Shown piece by piece: positions 32,265-33,027 of a stretch of DNA of 33,027 bases. The stretch spans positions 1-33,027 of the forward strand of contig JAXGTD010000031.1 of NCBI GenBank assembly GCA_040775095.1, in the 5' to 3' direction. The translations under genes and the position numbers were made by a program. Origin of the DNA: JAXGTD01 sp040775095 (GTDB lineage: Bacteria; Pseudomonadota; Gammaproteobacteria; Chromatiales; Chromatiaceae). Below the pieces are notes generated by a model. That model worked only from the letters and a program-made list of their open reading frames with translations. It was not told the DNA's origin and did not search any database. Each line of letters starts with the position of its first letter. Positions within the stretch are counted from its first letter, which is position 1.

Positions 32265-33027
32265 CTACTCGTTGCGATCGAGGACGGGAAAGCCCTCGCG
32301 TGCGCACAGCTCATCGCGCCTGGCCTCCTGCAGGTCCTGCTGCATCATCTCGCGAACCAGCTCGGCAAAGGGAATTTGCGGCTGCCAACCCAGCTTCTCG
32401 CGGGCCTTGGTCGCGTCACCGAGCAGGGTCTCGACCTCGGTCGGACGAAAATAGCGCGGGTCGACCGCGACGATGCAGGCCCCGGAGGCCGCGTCGTAGC
32501 CCTTTTCGTCGACACCACTGCCCTCCCAGCGGATCTCCATCCCGATGTCCCGGGCGGCGGTCTCGACGAACTGGCGCACCGAGTACTGCTCACCGGTGGC
32601 GATGACATAGTCCTCTGGCGCGGGCTGTTGCAGCATCAGCCACTGCATGACCACGTAGTCGCGCGCGTGACCCCAGTCGCGCTTCGCGTCGAGGTTTCCC
32701 AGGTACAGCCGCTCCTGGAGCCCGAGCTTGATACGCGCCAGGGCGCGGGTGATCTTGCGGGTGACGAAGGTCTCACCGCGAATCGGGCTCTCGTGATTGA
32801 ACAGGATGCCATTACACGCGTAGATCCCGTAGGCCTCGCGGTAGTTGACCGTGATCCAGTAGGCGTAGAGCTTCGCCGCCGCATAGGGCGAGCGCGGATA
32901 GAAGGGCGTGGTCTCCCGCTGCGGCACCTCCTGCACCTTGCCGAACAGCTCCGAGGTCGAGGCCTGATAGAAACGGGTCTTTTTCTCCAGACCCAGGATC
33001 CGGATCGCCTCGAGCAGGCGCAGCGTA
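32265..33027 (-). CDS. gmd: GDP-mannose 4,6-dehydratase, C-terminal part
   Basis: The frame enters from the right edge (first full codon ends at 33026) and covers about 253 residues, two thirds of the enzyme. It shows FYQASTSELFGKVQEVPQ, the catalytic block YPRSPYAAAKLYAYWITVNY with Tyr and Lys, GILFNHESPIRGETFVTRKI, YLGNLDAKRDWGHARDYV and RYFRPTEVETLLGDATKARE. These fix it as Gmd, an SDR enzyme that makes GDP-4-keto-6-deoxymannose for fucose-, rhamnose- or perosamine-type surface sugars. The N-terminal NADP-binding part lies outside the window. It is on the same strand as purM but 171 nt away and of unrelated function. Confidence 0.95.
   Translation of the reverse strand, partial: TLRLLEAIRILGLEKKTRFYQASTSELFGKVQEVPQRETTPFYPRSPYAAAKLYAYWITVNYREAYGIYACNGILFNHESPIRGETFVTRKITRALARIKLGLQERLYLGNLDAKRDWGHARDYVVMQWLMLQQPAPEDYVIATGEQYSVRQFVETAARDIGMEIRWEGSGVDEKGYDAASGACIVAVDPRYFRPTEVETLLGDATKAREKLGWQPQIPFAELVREMMQQDLQEARRDELCAREGFPVLDRNE

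Noticed and set aside
1..33027. tRNA genes, CRISPR arrays, IS elements or phage genes
   Set aside because: I saw no cloverleaf-like sequences with TTCGA arms, no regular repeat-spacer arrays, and no transposase or integrase motifs.

Overview
The window is GC-rich bacterial chromosome with dense genes, short gaps, and no phage, IS, CRISPR, tRNA or rRNA signature that I can see. The order rng - yhdP - nitrilase - tldD - pmbA is typical of Gammaproteobacteria. Together with a menaquinone cluster, an SHP/DHC/cytochrome b set and a purM-purN pair, it suggests a Chromatiales-type (purple sulfur bacterium-like) gammaproteobacterium. This placement is inferred from gene content and was not tested by phylogeny.

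Layout. (1) 1-8794, plus strand: the 3' end of rng (RNase G), yhdP (large AsmA-like envelope protein), a Nit-type amidohydrolase, tldD and pmbA (the two halves of the TldD/TldE protease), and a 90-residue unknown. (2) 8795-9231, no protein gene: on the minus strand lies a candidate small RNA (about 9089 to 8959) with a sigma70-like promoter and three hairpins, each with a run of seven C in or bordering its loop. The last hairpin is an intrinsic terminator. (3) 9232-11182, minus: a TolC-like protein and an HlyD-type adaptor with no pump gene beside them. (4) 11823-16756, plus: menF, menD, menB and menA. menF has no stop at its homology end and runs out of frame into menD. (5) 16781-17642, minus: a MazG-like pyrophosphohydrolase and an unknown. 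(6) 18114-22401: a minus-strand cytochrome b561 - SHP - diheme cytochrome c operon, divergent from a plus-strand PepSY - response regulator - histidine kinase operon. The shared intergenic region holds 11-bp-spaced TTGTCAG repeats. (7) 22456-26460, minus: a YbaK-type deacylase, then a tight four-gene operon of membrane-tethered FGE-like protein, ketohexokinase-like kinase, Rieske protein and prolyl-hydroxylase-like 2OG oxygenase. (8) 26580-28121, plus: a gamma-glutamyltransferase-like enzyme with its own terminator. (9) 28331-33027, minus: the C-terminal part of gmd, then purM, purN, gatB and a small exported protein.

How they fit together. The men genes cover chorismate to isochorismate, the SEPHCHC step, naphthoate ring closure and prenylation; menC, menE and menH are not here. 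The cytochrome module looks like a membrane-to-periplasm electron path (b561 to diheme to the SHP haem protein) controlled by the adjacent two-component system. The best candidate for something undescribed is the C-rich triple-hairpin RNA; a G6 run at the ribosome-binding position of the neighbouring TolC-like gene is a plausible target. Next in interest are the FGE/kinase/Rieske/oxygenase operon and the menF-menD junction.
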